Source: Dichomitus squalens LYAD-421 SS1
Lineage: Eukaryota > Basidiomycota > Agaricomycetes > Polyporales > Polyporaceae
Assembly (NCBI RefSeq): GCF_000275845.1
Contig: NW_006766933.1
Span: forward strand, 124,001 to 188,000
Direction: 5' to 3'
DNA: 64,000 nucleotides
How positions within the stretch are numbered: position 1 is the first letter of the stretch; every line of letters begins with the position of its first letter. The notes under the pieces were generated by a model. That model saw nothing but the letters and a program-made list of their open reading frames with translations, was not told the origin of the DNA and did no database searches. A program made the translations under genes and the position numbers. This document shows positions 22,818 through 35,330 of this stretch, piece after piece.

Positions 22818-25800
22818 TTAATGTACATTGACGGTAGTATTAGCATGGAAATCAAGCGGTAAGCATCTAGTATGGTATATGGCCCCTGTCCGTGATACAA
22901 CGACCGGCTCGCTCGCAGGCCCTGCAGCCTCCCCTTGCCCCTGGCTGTCCACAGGTTTTTTGGTGACAAACGCCACCCCACACGAGTTGCAGGCGCCTCG
23001 CGCAGGGGCCCAACCCTTGGTCCGCTCCCCGACGAGCTCTGCTATCGTGTCGGCGACGTCCCGGTCGACGAGGTGCTTCGTGATGACAAGCATGTCGCCC
23101 TCTGAGCGGAACGACTCGAGCATACCGGTTAGGATTGTGCGGAATTCGGTATAGAGTGTGCCCTTCGAGACGTTTCCGGTTGATGAAGATGCAGAACTGA
23201 CCAACCGCTTGAAAAGGCGCGGGAAGGAGACGGCGCGTGTCGAGCTGACCGACATGAGCGACGAGAAAGTCTTGTGGACAAGAGAACGCAGAGCAGAGAT
23301 CGTGCCATGCTCGCGCTGCACGCGAGGATCGTCTGATGGGACGCCCTCTGAAGGGGCCAGGGCCTCGAGCGAACAGCAGCTTGCTACCCGCTGCACACAG
23401 TCAATCTGGCTGCTGAGGAGCTGGAACCAGAGATCCTCTAGCGGGAGCTCTGCGGAGGCGGCCACCTGGGAGCGCTCCAGGCATATTGATATAGAAGTCC
23501 CAGCGATGGATTCCAACTTGTGCAACGCTTCCGAAATCAGGTCCTGGGAGTTATCATCGTTGGTGGCGAGGGCGTCTGCTATTCGAGCAGAGAGACGTCG
23601 ATCGAACGAATCTGCCTTGGAGAGGGCAGCTCGTGGATCACCTCCTCGGTCGATGAGCCATATAACAGCGTCGAACACCTCGTGCTCTTCGCATATCCGA
23701 ATGGTCTCCGACTGGTCGAGGTAATCTTTGGGGAGGTATCGGAGAGCAGCGATTATGCCAGACGGCTCAAAGCGACAATGCAATGATACGAAAGCAAGAC
23801 GTAACGGCAAAGGGAGATCCGGTGGACGAGAGGAAGGTTTGCGAGGGAGGAAGACATGTTCCTCTTCGTGTGGCTGAGGAGGTTGCAGGAGATGCTGAAG
23901 GTAAATAAAGCGCTCTTGATCAGAATCAGACCCCAAGTCGTCGAGAGCCACTTCATGAACGGCTGGAAGGTGCGCGTCGATGAGAGCTGCGGTGCTTGAG
24001 ATGTCGACGTCAAGGAGCGCAGGGAGGGAATGTTGCAGGGTTTCGGCAAGATTCTCGGACAGCTTGCCTTTGTTCGACCTCTTCGCAACCACGAGAACGT
24101 CATCGATCGAAGTAAACACGTCAGAACGAGGTAGGTCTGGATCCTCGAGGTATGTCGCAATGAGCTCCGACCATCGCTTCTCCTGCCGATACCAAGACCG
24201 CAGTATCCTGTAGAAACCCGCCTGCTTGAACAACTCCAATATCCGCTCGCTCTCGTGCGGAGTGTACGCAGACAGCAAGAACTCCGCAGCTAGTTGTCGG
24301 TCTTCGCGCGTACTCGTGTCGGGGTCCTCCGCAAGTCCGATCAGAATGTTGTGCAGAGCGCTGGGTTGTATCTGAATGAACTGTGGGTATTTGGGTACGT
24401 TCCTTGCAATAAAGATGTGTACGAATGTCCGTTCCTCGGGAGAGAGATTCGGGGAGGCGAGGATCTCGAGAAGGATCTTGACGATGACGAGACGGCTGAC
24501 GCCGCGTGTGTCGTCGTTGAGATACGCGTCTTCGAAGGCCAAATCCAGAGTATGCAGGAACGCTTCTGGGTCGAAGCGCAGTAGGAGGCGGGTATAGGGA
24601 TATGTTGGCTCCACGCCGTTTTCCTCATCAGATGTCAGGACAAGTTTCCCGCCTTCGCCCTCCGGCCAGACGCTGGAGCGCCCGAAAAAGAGGAAGGTGT
24701 AGACGGCGTTCTTGGCCTCAAAAGCTTCATCCTCTGGAAGCGGCTCCTCGGATGGATACGTGAGTCCAGTCAGAGTGTCCGCGATGAAAGGGTAGATCTT
24801 GTAGGCGTTTAAGATGATAGGTTCCAACGCTTTCTCGTCCAGGAAGCCCGAGGAGGTTGGTGATCCCTCTGCGCGCTGCCTCCGGTACTGCTGCACCCTG
24901 CGAACCAAACCCAGAAGCTCGACTACAGGAGCAACGTAGTCTCGCAGTGCCCTTGTGTAGACATAGATAAGCGCATCGTACAGACGATACTGCTGGCACA
25001 GGGTGATTGCCTGGTTGCTGTCGAGACATTCCGGGTCAATGTGCCAAATCAGTCGCTCCACGAGGTCGGGACGATTTGCCTCCGCGTGTAATGCCACAAG
25101 CCGCTGCGTTATCCAAGGTGGCACATGCCGAATGTCGCCATCTAGCATGAAAGGCTCCAGCTGCGACAGGAATATCCCCGCAATGCCGTTGTTGTCGTAA
25201 TACTGGAACAAGTCCTCAAAGAAGAACTCGTAGTCGTCCAGAGCTCTGCACGCCCGAGCGCAGGTCGAGACGAGGCCCTCAAAGAGCTCTGTTCGATCCA
25301 CGCCGCGTCCGTCGGGAGTGACATGCGTACCGTCCGTCAGACGCTCTTCGGAAAAAGCGTATCTCGCGGAAGCAACCATGAGGTCGCGGAGTTTCTGGCC
25401 AACGACCGCTCTGAGCTTCTCGGGATCATCGGGGAGACCGTTCCTGTTTCCAGGTGCGTCGCCGACGTAGTATGAGCGCGTCAGATCGATTGCACTTAGA
25501 AAATCGCCTTCCTCAACGAAGTGAAGGATACGGTCTGCCCAGGTGAGAAGTGTTCCGACTTGCACTCCATGTTGTCCCTGCCCGAGTGGTCAGTGAGTTC
25601 AATTAATCAGTTAATCAGTATGAGAAGAACTTACCAGGAGGAAGATCTTGCCCTTGTATACACGTACACTGTGCGCGACCTCTGACACTGCGTCAGAGTA
25701 CGTGATGGCACCATTGGTGGTATGGCTGAGAACGGGGGAGACCAATGACCATGCGTCATACGGTTCACGTTCGACAAGCTTGCACGTGCGAACGTCGTAG

Positions 25801-27844
25801 ATCTCGAAGCCGGCATGGGTCAGCACAATAATTTGCTGCAGAATATAATCGTGGGAGTCAATCATCTGTCTGGGGCACAAGTGACCGGAGTGAACGAACC
25901 CACATTGACGTTCAGCCATTGCAGAGCAAGGATGTCGTCGCTGGCCATCCAACTTCCGGCCTCCTCGAAGACAATGCGGCCTACCTCGACCTTGTTGATT
26001 TTGCCTGATTTCGGATCCTTCACCGTTTGGATCACCTTCGACTCGGACACCCGGAGGAGATGCAGGTGCTCGCCCCAGGAGTACACAAGCGTCGGCGTCG
26101 ACGTCGGGTGCACCCCGTTCGCTTGGCTCTTCTTGTTGTTCCGCTCGGGGGCCGAGGCAAGGTCTGCGCCAAGCGAAACGCTGGGGAACCACGCGAGGCA
26201 TCCCTTGAACCTGGACTTGGCGCTGACCTCGTCTTCGGATTCGCGGTGACGCCTATACCACGTCTTGGGCGAAGGCTTCAGACCCACGATGACCAACTTG
26301 ATCGGCGTGAGAAGGGCAATAAGGTTGTACGCGTCCGTGGGATGCGACGCCGTCCCAAGCGGGAGCGGGGCCATGGACAGGATCGTGGCAGGCTTCCGAG
26401 ACCTCCGCCGCCGGAACCTGTGACCGAGCGTTGCAGGTGCATCAGGCACGTCTTCGTCAGGATACTTCCCAAGGATGCGAAGAATATCTGTAGCGTCTAC
26501 GAAGAGAACCTTCCCCAGACTGTGGTAGAATGCTAGACCGCTGTCATCTGCTGAGACGAGCGCGGTGTGCCGGCCGGCAATGAATCCAATACTGACGATT
26601 CGGGAACCGACCAAATGGCCCTCCTGCCTGCCGGACGCGACAGCTGCGAGAGTAGTCGGAGGGACGACGCGTGCCGGCACTTTCGGTGAGCGCAGATCAT
26701 ACAGCTGTATGTGGCCTGTGGCATGCCCGGCTGCGATATACGTGTGATCGAACGAGAGCGCGAGCGCAGTGACGGCACCGACATTCTTCTCTACCATTTC
26801 AGGCGTCAGAATCACGGATAGTTCGTGCAAGTATAGCCTCGCTCACCTGACGACTCGTTCCCACATACACACTTCAGAGTCTGCTTGAAGTCGAATACAA
26901 GCACCCGGCCCATGTCTGTGCCTATGCAAATCAGCCCGTTTGCGGCAAGGACCGTCGGCGAGCCGGAGGACTGGGCGCCCAAGAACGCGGAAACCTTTGG
27001 ACCCTGCGCTGCATATATGTGCTCTCCTATGACGCGTAGCTGCGTCCACCGTAGGACTTCGCGCGGCGGCCGCGTCTGTGCTGCAGGAGAGCCTTCTTGG
27101 TGTGCAAACTGGGTCGATAGGTTGGTGACCGATGATGATCGAGAGAGCGCGGAGAAGTGAGATGGCGCAGCAGATGTCGACTCGTGCAAGTGCGAATGGA
27201 GGGTGGCGCCGCTCGCTGCGGACGACGTACGAGAAGGCTGAGGGGTGATAGAGCGCAAGCGTGAGATAGAGGGGTGCAAGTACGGCCGCGAGGAGGGCAG
27301 ACGAGGCGGGATCCCATTTCCAAGCTGGCTCGGCATCCTGGCTGGCGTAGAGGACGGCAAGGGTGTCTTGGGAGAGATAGGTGGAGGCGAGCGAGGGGTC
27401 AGATTCTGGACATGCTACAGCCAACCTGAGGATTAGCAGGCGGAACCGGCGAGGCATGTACGCGGAGTAACTCACTCCTGCCTCGTCCTCAATCGTCGCC
27501 GCGAACTTTTCGTTCTCTGCCACTTCGTGAACAAGCGACCGCTCGACCTCCTTCTCCTCCTCAAATTCGTCCTCTTCGTGGTCCGGCCCGAGCACGTCGC
27601 GCAGCTGCTCGCGGTATCCGCCAGTGGGATCAGAGTCGACGCCGTTGTAAACAAACCCTCCCTCGTCTGCGTCCTCGTCCTCGTCGGCTCCGTGACCCAC
27701 GTCGTCCTCGCCGTCGCTCATGAGCTCCTCGAGGCGTGCAGAGTAGTCGCCGAGACCTGGGTCGGGCGAGTCGTCGCCCTCATTGTCGGAGAAGCTGAAG
27801 TCGCCATCGCGAGCGACATCAGCGGCGCTATGTGACCCATTCAT
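22818..27844 (-). CDS. VPS8: CORVET complex subunit Vps8
   Basis: Five exons (27476-27844, 26847-27414, 25904-26790, 25635-25835, 22818-25577) give 1594 residues. An acidic N-terminus (GDFSFSDNEGDDSPDPGLG) is followed by a WD40-type propeller (residues about 215-680) with SFDHTYIAAGHATGHIQLYD, then a long alpha-solenoid with AITLCQQYRLYDALIYVYTR. The C-terminus is a RING-like zinc finger (CNSCGVAF ... GAIYHTRCLP). This order is that of Vps8, the CORVET subunit that binds Rab5-type GTPases and tethers endosomes. The weakest junction is the 56-nt intron 26791-26846, chosen because the straight frame hits a stop. Confidence 0.9.
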
Positions 27845-28099
27845 GAACAACACGAGAGCGTGGTGGGCGAGAGCGCAAGGCGAGGAGGGGAGGCTGTGGC
27901 CAGTGTCGGTGACGAGGAGGAGAGGCCCGGAAATGCCGCTGAGCGTGTGCGCCTCGATGGATATGCCCGATTCTGGACTTATCGGGCAGAAACTGCGAAG
28001 TAAACAGAGGACGGGGAAATGGGGGGCATTGTCTGTATCTCTGCTTTCGACCCTCCTCCGCACTTTCTCACTTCCCCATCGCATCGCCCAACCTCAGCA
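27845..28099. promoter_or_regulatory. Divergent promoter, VPS8 and PHD gene
   Basis: A 255-bp stretch separates the start codons of two head-to-head genes. It includes both 5' untranslated regions and so implies a compact shared promoter. Confidence 0.45.
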
Positions 28100-30275
28100 A
28101 TGGCCAACGTGGCCACCATGGGCCCCCCACCATCTCCGAAGGAACCTCGACGCTCCGGACGTCGTCCTGCACCATCCTCCAGCAAGTCCCCTGCCGGCTC
28201 GCCACCGTCGGAGGCCAACCCCGCCGCCACTAAGCCCAAGGACGCCCCTGGCCGTCCCTCGTCAAATTCCTCACACAGCAACGGTTCCGTCCGGAACAAA
28301 CGCGCGAAAAACGAAGATCTCGACGAGCCTCTCGAAGAGCTACACAAGAACGGTGTCAACACCAACGGGGGGTCGCTGCGCTCCAAGCGCAAGGGCAAGG
28401 ACAAGGAGAAGATTGCCCTTGTCGTGGAGATCCCCAACAACGACAACGACGGCGGCCTCGAGGCCGTCGCCGACGACGGTGCGGAGGAGAACGGGGAGGA
28501 CGAGGAAGAGGGGGGAGTCACGCGTTGTATCTGCCAGAAATACGGTGTGTCCCGTCGCGTCGATCGCCCCGAAACGTATTGCCAATCCTCCCTGTCAGGT
28601 GAGGAGGAGAACGAACAGGGAGAGTTCATGGTCCAATGCGAGATATGCAAGGCCTGGCAGCATGGACAATGTATGCACTACGCAGCCGCTGACCTCGTGC
28701 CGAATCACTACTTCTGCGAGGAGTGCCGACCAGAGCTGTGGGTCGAAGTCGTAAAGTACATCTCGCCTGGCCCTCTACCCTCATCCACCCCTTCTTACGA
28801 TGAGACGCAGGGACTGGGCCGTCAAGCATGCTCGACAATCCTCATCGCACTCTTACCCTCCCACTACGCCTCTTGTCGCCAACGCGCCCCGAAACTCTCG
28901 CTCCCACTCGCCGGCCGTACACAAGACCACTAAACGGCGGAACACGATGAACAGCCGCGATGCCGCCTACGATGAAGAGACGCTCCAAGCGCTCATCGAC
29001 CTTCCCAAGACCGAATACGATCTACCACCTCGTACGCCGATATCGGCGGTGAGCGCGAACGGAGGCCTGAATGGCCACGCAGAGCCGGAGCACGAGATCG
29101 AGATGCAGGTCAACCACAAGAAGAAGCGGAAGAGGAGTGATGACGACGCGTGAGTGTTTATCTGCCTACGCGCATAATACTGCGTTGCCAACGACCGCAT
29201 TCCGGACCTAGCGCCTCTGTCAAAAGAACGCGATCTGCGTCGGTTACCTCTGATAGACCCCCGCCGTCTGTGCTCGCACGCGACGCGACGCCGCTCAGCG
29301 TGAGCAAGGGCCCCGCTGGACCTTCGTCAGGCGCACCAGCGCCGCGCGCGCCGAATGGACGCAACAAGCGGGCAGGTGGGCGGAAGGGGCAGGGGCAGGA
29401 CGTCGCGTCCGTCGACGGCGAAGAAGGTCAGTGCACGAATCTCGCCGCGTGTGACGTCAACTCACGTGACCCGTAGTAGCAAGCGCTGCGCCGACACGCA
29501 AAGCCAGCAGCCGCGCCAAAGGTGCGTTCCCGTCTTATCCTCGGCTATACCACTCACTCACGGATACCCTTGTACCATCTTCATGCCCTACATATACCCT
29601 CATCCAGCCAACAACAGCTCCGAGCACACCACCAGGCGAGCACAAGCCAACGCTAGCGGCGCCGCGGCCGGTAACTCCGCCGCCTCGCGCGCGTACCACC
29701 ACTCCCATGCATACGCTGTCTCCCAGCAACCGCTGTTCACGTCGTGGAACCTGCCAGACTATCTCGCTCACCTCGAGCCTATGCTTCCTACCGACGTTCC
29801 TCGTCCATTAGAAGTCCGTGGTTCCGTGCTCGACGGCAATGGTCGCGAGTCGCAGGACCGGACCGCCGAACGGGGCGTGAAGGTCAAATGGCCCAGCAAG
29901 CGTATGAGCGTTGGTGATATGAACAAGCGTGTTCGATCGCTCGTAGAGTGGGTAGGGCGCGAGCAGGCGGCGGCGATGGAGCGGACGCGACGGAAAGAGG
30001 CGCTGGAGAAGGCATTGCAGGCGCACCAGAGGGCTGCTGCCGGTGACATGGACGTCGACGCCAGCATAGCCGACGGCGCTCCTGCACCGGAGAATGGGCT
30101 GTCGACGGCGAACTCTGCACCTCCTCCGCTCGCGGAGGTGATGACAGGAGGAGGCGGCGAGGACACTACCATGAGAATGATGGAGGAGCTCATGGAGGAG
30201 CTGATCCGGTTCCAGGAACGGTTTGGGCCTGGGGCGAAGGCGAAGGAGCGCGATCGGCGAGCGGGAACGCTGTGA
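28100..30275 (+). CDS. CTI6: PHD-finger protein, Cti6-like (Rpd3L histone deacetylase subunit)
   Basis: Six exons (28100-28544, 28599-28755, 28811-29149, 29212-29426, 29477-29521, 29608-30275) give 622 residues. A Ser/Lys-rich N-terminus leads to one PHD finger: TRCICQKYGEEE, FMVQCEICKAWQHGQCM, and HYFCEECRPEL, with all eight zinc ligands. Further blocks are KRRNTMNSRDAAYDEE and YAVSQQPLFTSWNLPDYLAH, which I associate with basidiomycete Cti6-type proteins. A coiled-coil-like C-terminus follows (GREQAAAMERTRRKEALEKA). In yeast, Cti6 reads methylated H3K4 in the Rpd3L deacetylase. The exon 5 acceptor can be 29476 or 29479, a one-codon difference. Confidence 0.8.
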
Positions 30276-30740
30276 TCTCCCACCATACCTTCTTCATGCA
30301 TCCATGCCTACGCTTACTGGAATCCGGAACACACCGTCGTCGTTGATATGTTGTATCTTGAATTTTCTATCGCACTGCTACATCCTGTTTCTCATGGCTT
30401 GCATCGGGCTATCGTTTACTGTGTACGCTTGTCTTATATCTCACATATCCTATTGTATATGTACTGCTGTTCGTCGGATATCCATCCCTTTCACATCCGC
30501 AGGACTGCTTGTTCGTAAAGATCGCGTTCGGTGATCATGCAGCCGCCAGGAGGACCCGGCGCCCCCCACATGAGGCTTGTCCACGGCTAAAAATTACACT
30601 GTGACTCATGTGTTCATTGCGCTCGTCCAAGGCTCCCTCGCCCTCACACTACACCGATCATCTACAGTAGACTGTTTTAGACCTGGACTGATAAAGCTCG
30701 TGTAACGTTCCACCCCTTGACGCCAAAAAGTGTACACGCG

Positions 30741-32739
30741 ATGGCGACGACGGCCACCGTCGAGTACTCCTCCCACGCGCCCGAGCGCATCCCAAGTACA
30801 CGGTACCCGCGGCTTGCCCCACACAACCTCCTGCCTGATGGCCATCCAGACTATCTCAAGCTCATCCTGACCTCGAAGGTGTACGAGATTTTAAAGGAGA
30901 CGCCGCTTGTGTACTGCCCGAGCCTGAGTGCTCGGCTAGGGAACCAGATATGGCTCAAGCGCGAGGACCTCCAGGAAGTGTTCAGCTTCAAGATCCGCGG
31001 CGCGTACAACTTCATGGCGAGCCTGCCGGAGGAGGACAGATGGAAGGGCGTCGTGACGTGCAGCGCGGGTTAGTGTGCGTACTACTACTGGCACATAGTA
31101 TCCACTGCTCATTCATCCATACACTTCGTCTTCGTATTTCCCCCCCTCCAGGTAACCACGCACAGGGCGTCGCGCTCTCCGGTTCGCGACTGGGCATCCC
31201 GTGCACGATCGTAATGCCGAAGGCGACACCGTCCATCAAGGTGCGCAACGTCTCCCGCCTTGGCGCGAAGGTCGTCCTCTTCGGGCAGGACTTCGACGAG
31301 GCCAAGACAGAGTGCGCGCGCCTCGCTCAGACGCACGGGCTCATCTTCGTTCCCCCGTACGACGACCCGCTCGTCATCGCGGGCCAGGGCACGGTCGGGA
31401 TGGAGATTCTGAAGCAGATCCCGAACCCTGAGACCCTGGACGGCATCGTCGCGGGCATTGGCGGGGGCGGCCTCGTCGCAGGCATCGCGGAGTACGTTAA
31501 GCGCATAGGCTCGCCGCGCACGAAGGTCATTGGGGGCGAAACGATCGACGCAGACGCGATGGCACGAAGTTTGGAGAAACGCGAGCGCGTCACCTTGGAC
31601 GAGGTTGGGCTCTTCAGCGATGGCACCGCGGTGAAGATCGTCGGAGAAGAGCCGTTCAGGATCTGCCAGGCTCTCCTTGATGATGTCGTCAAGGTCGACA
31701 CGGACGAGTTGTGCGCAGCTATCAAGGACGTGTTCGAGGGTACGCATGGCGGCGTTGGGATGTACAGCGCAGATTAACAGAATCTGTCATCCAGAGACGC
31801 GCTCTATCACGGAACCCGCTGGGGCCCTAGCACTGGCTGCGCTCAAGCGGTACATTGTCGACAACCAGCTCATCGGGGCGCAAAAGAAGTTCGTCGCCGT
31901 GATCAGCGGCGCAAATATGAACTTTGACCGCCTGCGCTTTGTCGCGGAGCGTGCGGAACTCGGAGAAGGGCGAGAAGCGTTGCTTAGTGTCGAGATACCT
32001 GAGAAGCCCGGAAGGTGTGTCCTTCGTTCGTTCGACGTCACCTCCAGCTTTCTGTGCTATGCTGTGGACCAGTCTGGCTGAGCTGAACCGCCATTCCTTG
32101 CAGCTTCGTCGCACTCCATGACATGATTCACCCGCGTGCGACGACGGAGTTCGTCTACCGCTACCACGATCCGGAACGCGCCCAGATCTTCTTGTCCTTC
32201 CAGCTCGAAACAACCTCGCGTGCGAAGGAAGTATCCGAGCTCGTCTTAGGGCTTGACAAACTAGGCATGAAGGCAGTGGACATCAGTGACGACGAGATGG
32301 CGAAGAGCCACGCGAGGTATATGATCGGAGGGTGCAAACAGGTACCAAACGAGCGACTGTTCAGATTCGGTGAGCCCGCTCTGTCGTTTGCCTAGATGTT
32401 ACACGCAGTATGTCTAAGCCATGCTCCTGTCTGGCTCGAATTCTAGAATTCCCCGAGCGCCCCGATGCGCTGAGGAGGTTCCTGAAAGGGTTGCACAGCG
32501 GATGGAACATCTCTCTGTTCCATTACAGGAATCATGGCGCGGGTGCGTAATATCATTTGATATATTCGTCAAGGGGATGAACCGATAATTGCCTCAATGC
32601 AGATATTGGAAAGGTGCTGGCAGGAATCCAGGTGCCGCCTGCAGACACAGACGAGTTCAGTGATTACCTCAAGAAACTCGGGTACCCTTACGTGGAAGAG
32701 ACTGACAACGAGGTGTACAAACGGTTCCTTAGAGGATAA
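30741..32739 (+). CDS. ILV1: Threonine dehydratase (threonine ammonia-lyase)
   Basis: Six exons (30741-31068, 31152-31739, 31795-32014, 32104-32369, 32447-32542, 32603-32739) give 544 residues. The PLP lysine is Lys84 in [13 protein letters not shown]. The glycine loop that holds the cofactor phosphate is [16 protein letters not shown]. The first step of isoleucine synthesis is threonine to 2-oxobutanoate and ammonia. Two ACT-like regulatory repeats follow the catalytic domain (starting [15 protein letters not shown] and [14 protein letters not shown]), consistent with isoleucine feedback control in this family. Yeast Ilv1 acts in mitochondria; no strong targeting peptide is visible here ([20 protein letters not shown]). 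Confidence 0.93.
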
Positions 32740-33576
32740 ATGAAGCGTGCTAATCCCTGTAAGATTGTTCCTCATCGTCTCTCCATCTCTGTTGTGATTT
32801 TGGGTAGGGCTCGCCTTACTCAACACCGATTCAAATGTTGGAAGCATCGCGGATGCGCAGAGCTAGACTGACGGACGAAAACAAGTCATCGGAACAATGC
32901 CAACCAAGACACTCCGTTGAAGTTTCGGGAGTGCGATCGGTGGCGAATGATATGCGAACCGGCTTTAACGCTACAGCGCGAGCACTTCACGACTCTCACT
33001 GTCTTCTAACGGTTCATGGGTCCCTCGGACACTTGCACATCTCGGTCGTCCCGTCCATTCAAATGCCGGTGTTGTCCATAGGCACGTGTTGCTATTCTAT
33101 AACAGCACGTTTCACAAGTTCTGTGTCTGTTTTAGCGCTGTGGGGTTGTCAGGAAGGCTATTGTGTCGGACAAGTGTCTCTTAGGTATTCACATCGCAAG
33201 GAAGTCTGCTATGTGACTCATATGGAGACTACCTCTTGATAGTACGTGAGCATGGTGCCTGAGAGTGCCATCAGATGCTTTAGGTCAGCAGCGAACATAC
33301 AAATGCGACCGTCAGTGCTTGTGCATCTCATGCAATTATAACTGGCTAGGGATGGTGGGGGATATATATCGGCAACGGTGTATAGTAACTGGTTATCGAG
33401 AGCAAGGACAAGCCATAGATGGGAATTTGTCATACAACCCTAATGGTCGGCTACGCAACACATACATATCTACAAGTCCATTCCAGAGGTCCGTCCGGTA
33501 TCTGAGAGAGTACGGATAGCAACGTGTAACGACGACGGGAGTAGGAGAGAGTGAGGAACGGGGGATGACTATAGGC
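32740..33576. other. Intergenic between convergent genes
   Basis: This 837-bp stretch between two convergent genes holds 3' untranslated regions and terminators by inference. No gene or repeat was recognised. Confidence 0.4.
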
Positions 33577-35330
33577 TCATTGAGACTTCAAGTTCGACCT
33601 GCTCATCTTCCGCCATGGGCGAAGTAAGTCGCCAAAGCGAATGGGGCTAGCTGGGCGCGAAATGCCTAGGAATTTGTAAGGGGAACTAGGTCTGAAAGAC
33701 GAGGAGGCCGCGGAGGGACTGGGCGAAGGGGGGCGTCCGATGGCCGTCTGTATGGCCGTGACAGCGAGGGCCGTTGTGAGGCCGCGGTTGCCCGCCTTCA
33801 CGCCCGTCGAGCCGAACACGTAGAACCAGCAGAGGTCCCATCCACCGTCGTCGCATTGCCCGGCAGTCAACCTTTCCAGATCGCGGGGGCACTGGACGCC
33901 AACAGACGCTGCGGCGAGGATGCGGAAGGCGAGGTCCATCGAGTCGCCAGCGGCGCCTACTCGCTCGTTCACCCGCTCGACGAAGAGCGGGCGGAGCCGA
34001 GCCTGGACTGCTGGATCGTCTGCGCGCTTGAGTAGGCGGCTCATGAAGAATAGAAAGCAGTCGGGCGACAGGTAATAACGCGAACCGCCGTGGTACGCGC
34101 GATGGAGGAGCACCTCGTAGACCCAGTCCAATGTGCGAGGGAGCTCGTGACCACGACCGTTCTCGTAGAACAGGGAGAGTACGTTCACGCAGACGAAGGG
34201 GTCCATGCGTGGTCGTGAACGATCGAAGTATGTCTACGAAGACCCTGTTAGCTAGCAGCCCTGAATTTGGTAACAGCGTTGCGAATCACCTGCATGATGC
34301 CATCGGCGTCGACATACTCCAGCATCTCGTCTAGAACGGAGTTGACCAGTGCTCTGTCCGGTTGCAATACCGTCAACGCCACAGATGTTGTGTCGACATC
34401 ATCCGGGAAGGTCTCCGAGAATAGCGGTTCGCCTGCGGAGTAGCATTGTCAATGAAGGCCTGAGCGCAGGGGAGACGTGCTAGCCCACCTCGGAAGAAAT
34501 TCCAAGTACGAGGACATTCTGAAAGCGAGATGAGAGTCCTATGTTCAGGCATGAAATCAACAGGGTATCAAGTATCATGTACGTGCATGGACTCGCCTGT
34601 CTTGCGTCAACTCGTAGATGATCAGCTGTGTGAAGTTCTCCTCGAAGATCAACCCGTTGTCGGTCGAAGACTCGAGTTTGCCAGCATGCCCACGGAGATA
34701 CTCTTGGCCACGGCGGATGGGGTCTCCGAAGATATTGCGGAGTTGGCGGAAGACGTTGGCTTGGTTGTCAAACACGATGCCGTGCATACCAAGTGAGCGA
34801 GCAGACGCGACGTTGTCAAGCTTGTCATCCACGAACACAGTCGTCTGAGGTTCTAGGTTCATCTCCGAGATGACCTTGCGATAGCATCCCAGATGAGGCT
34901 TGCGCTCGCCAACGAGTGCAGAGGGGAATACGCGATCGAAGACGGTCGTCCAATCTGAGCTTAGCGACATGATGTATTCGTAGTCGGGGAGGGAGATGTT
35001 GGAGAGGGCAAGAACGGTAAGGTCACCGTGCATCTCACGGCGGAGGTCACGGATCAAGGCGATGAACTCCTCGTTGGGCCGCAGTGACCCGCGAGCCTGC
35101 TTAAAGGCTTCTGCAATGACCGAGGCCTCTATCTTGAACTCCTCGGCGCAGCGCTCGTAGCATGCTTCCTGGGATAGTCTGCCGCGTTCGTACTCAAACC
35201 AGGTGACAGAGGAGAGGATATCCTTGAGTTGTTGAGGTGGAATGGCGGTCTCAGTCTTTGGAGACCAACGAAAGAGTACGTCGCCGAGGTCGAGGATGAG
35301 AGTAGTGTATCGACGGTGGATTGAGGCCAT
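33577..35330 (-). CDS. HAD-like/terpene cyclase fusion, drimane-type sesquiterpene synthase candidate
   Basis: Four exons (34583-35330, 34489-34518, 34290-34432, 33577-34233) give 525 residues. Residues 1-250 form a haloacid-dehalogenase-like domain: LILDLGDVLFRW (Asp14 and Asp17, motif I), LALSNISLPDY (motif II) and TVFVDDKLDNVASA (motif IV). The rest is a terpene-cyclase beta-type domain with PRTWNFFRG and, at residues 271-275, DVDTT, the DxDTT class II acid motif, then RMDPFVCVNVLSLFYENGRG. This domain order is that of fungal AstC-type proteins, which cyclise farnesyl diphosphate by protonation and remove phosphate with the HAD domain to make drimanes or albicanols. The product here is inferred. 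Exon 2 is only 30 nt. An upstream methionine (35387) is possible. No tailoring gene lies next to it. Confidence 0.82.
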
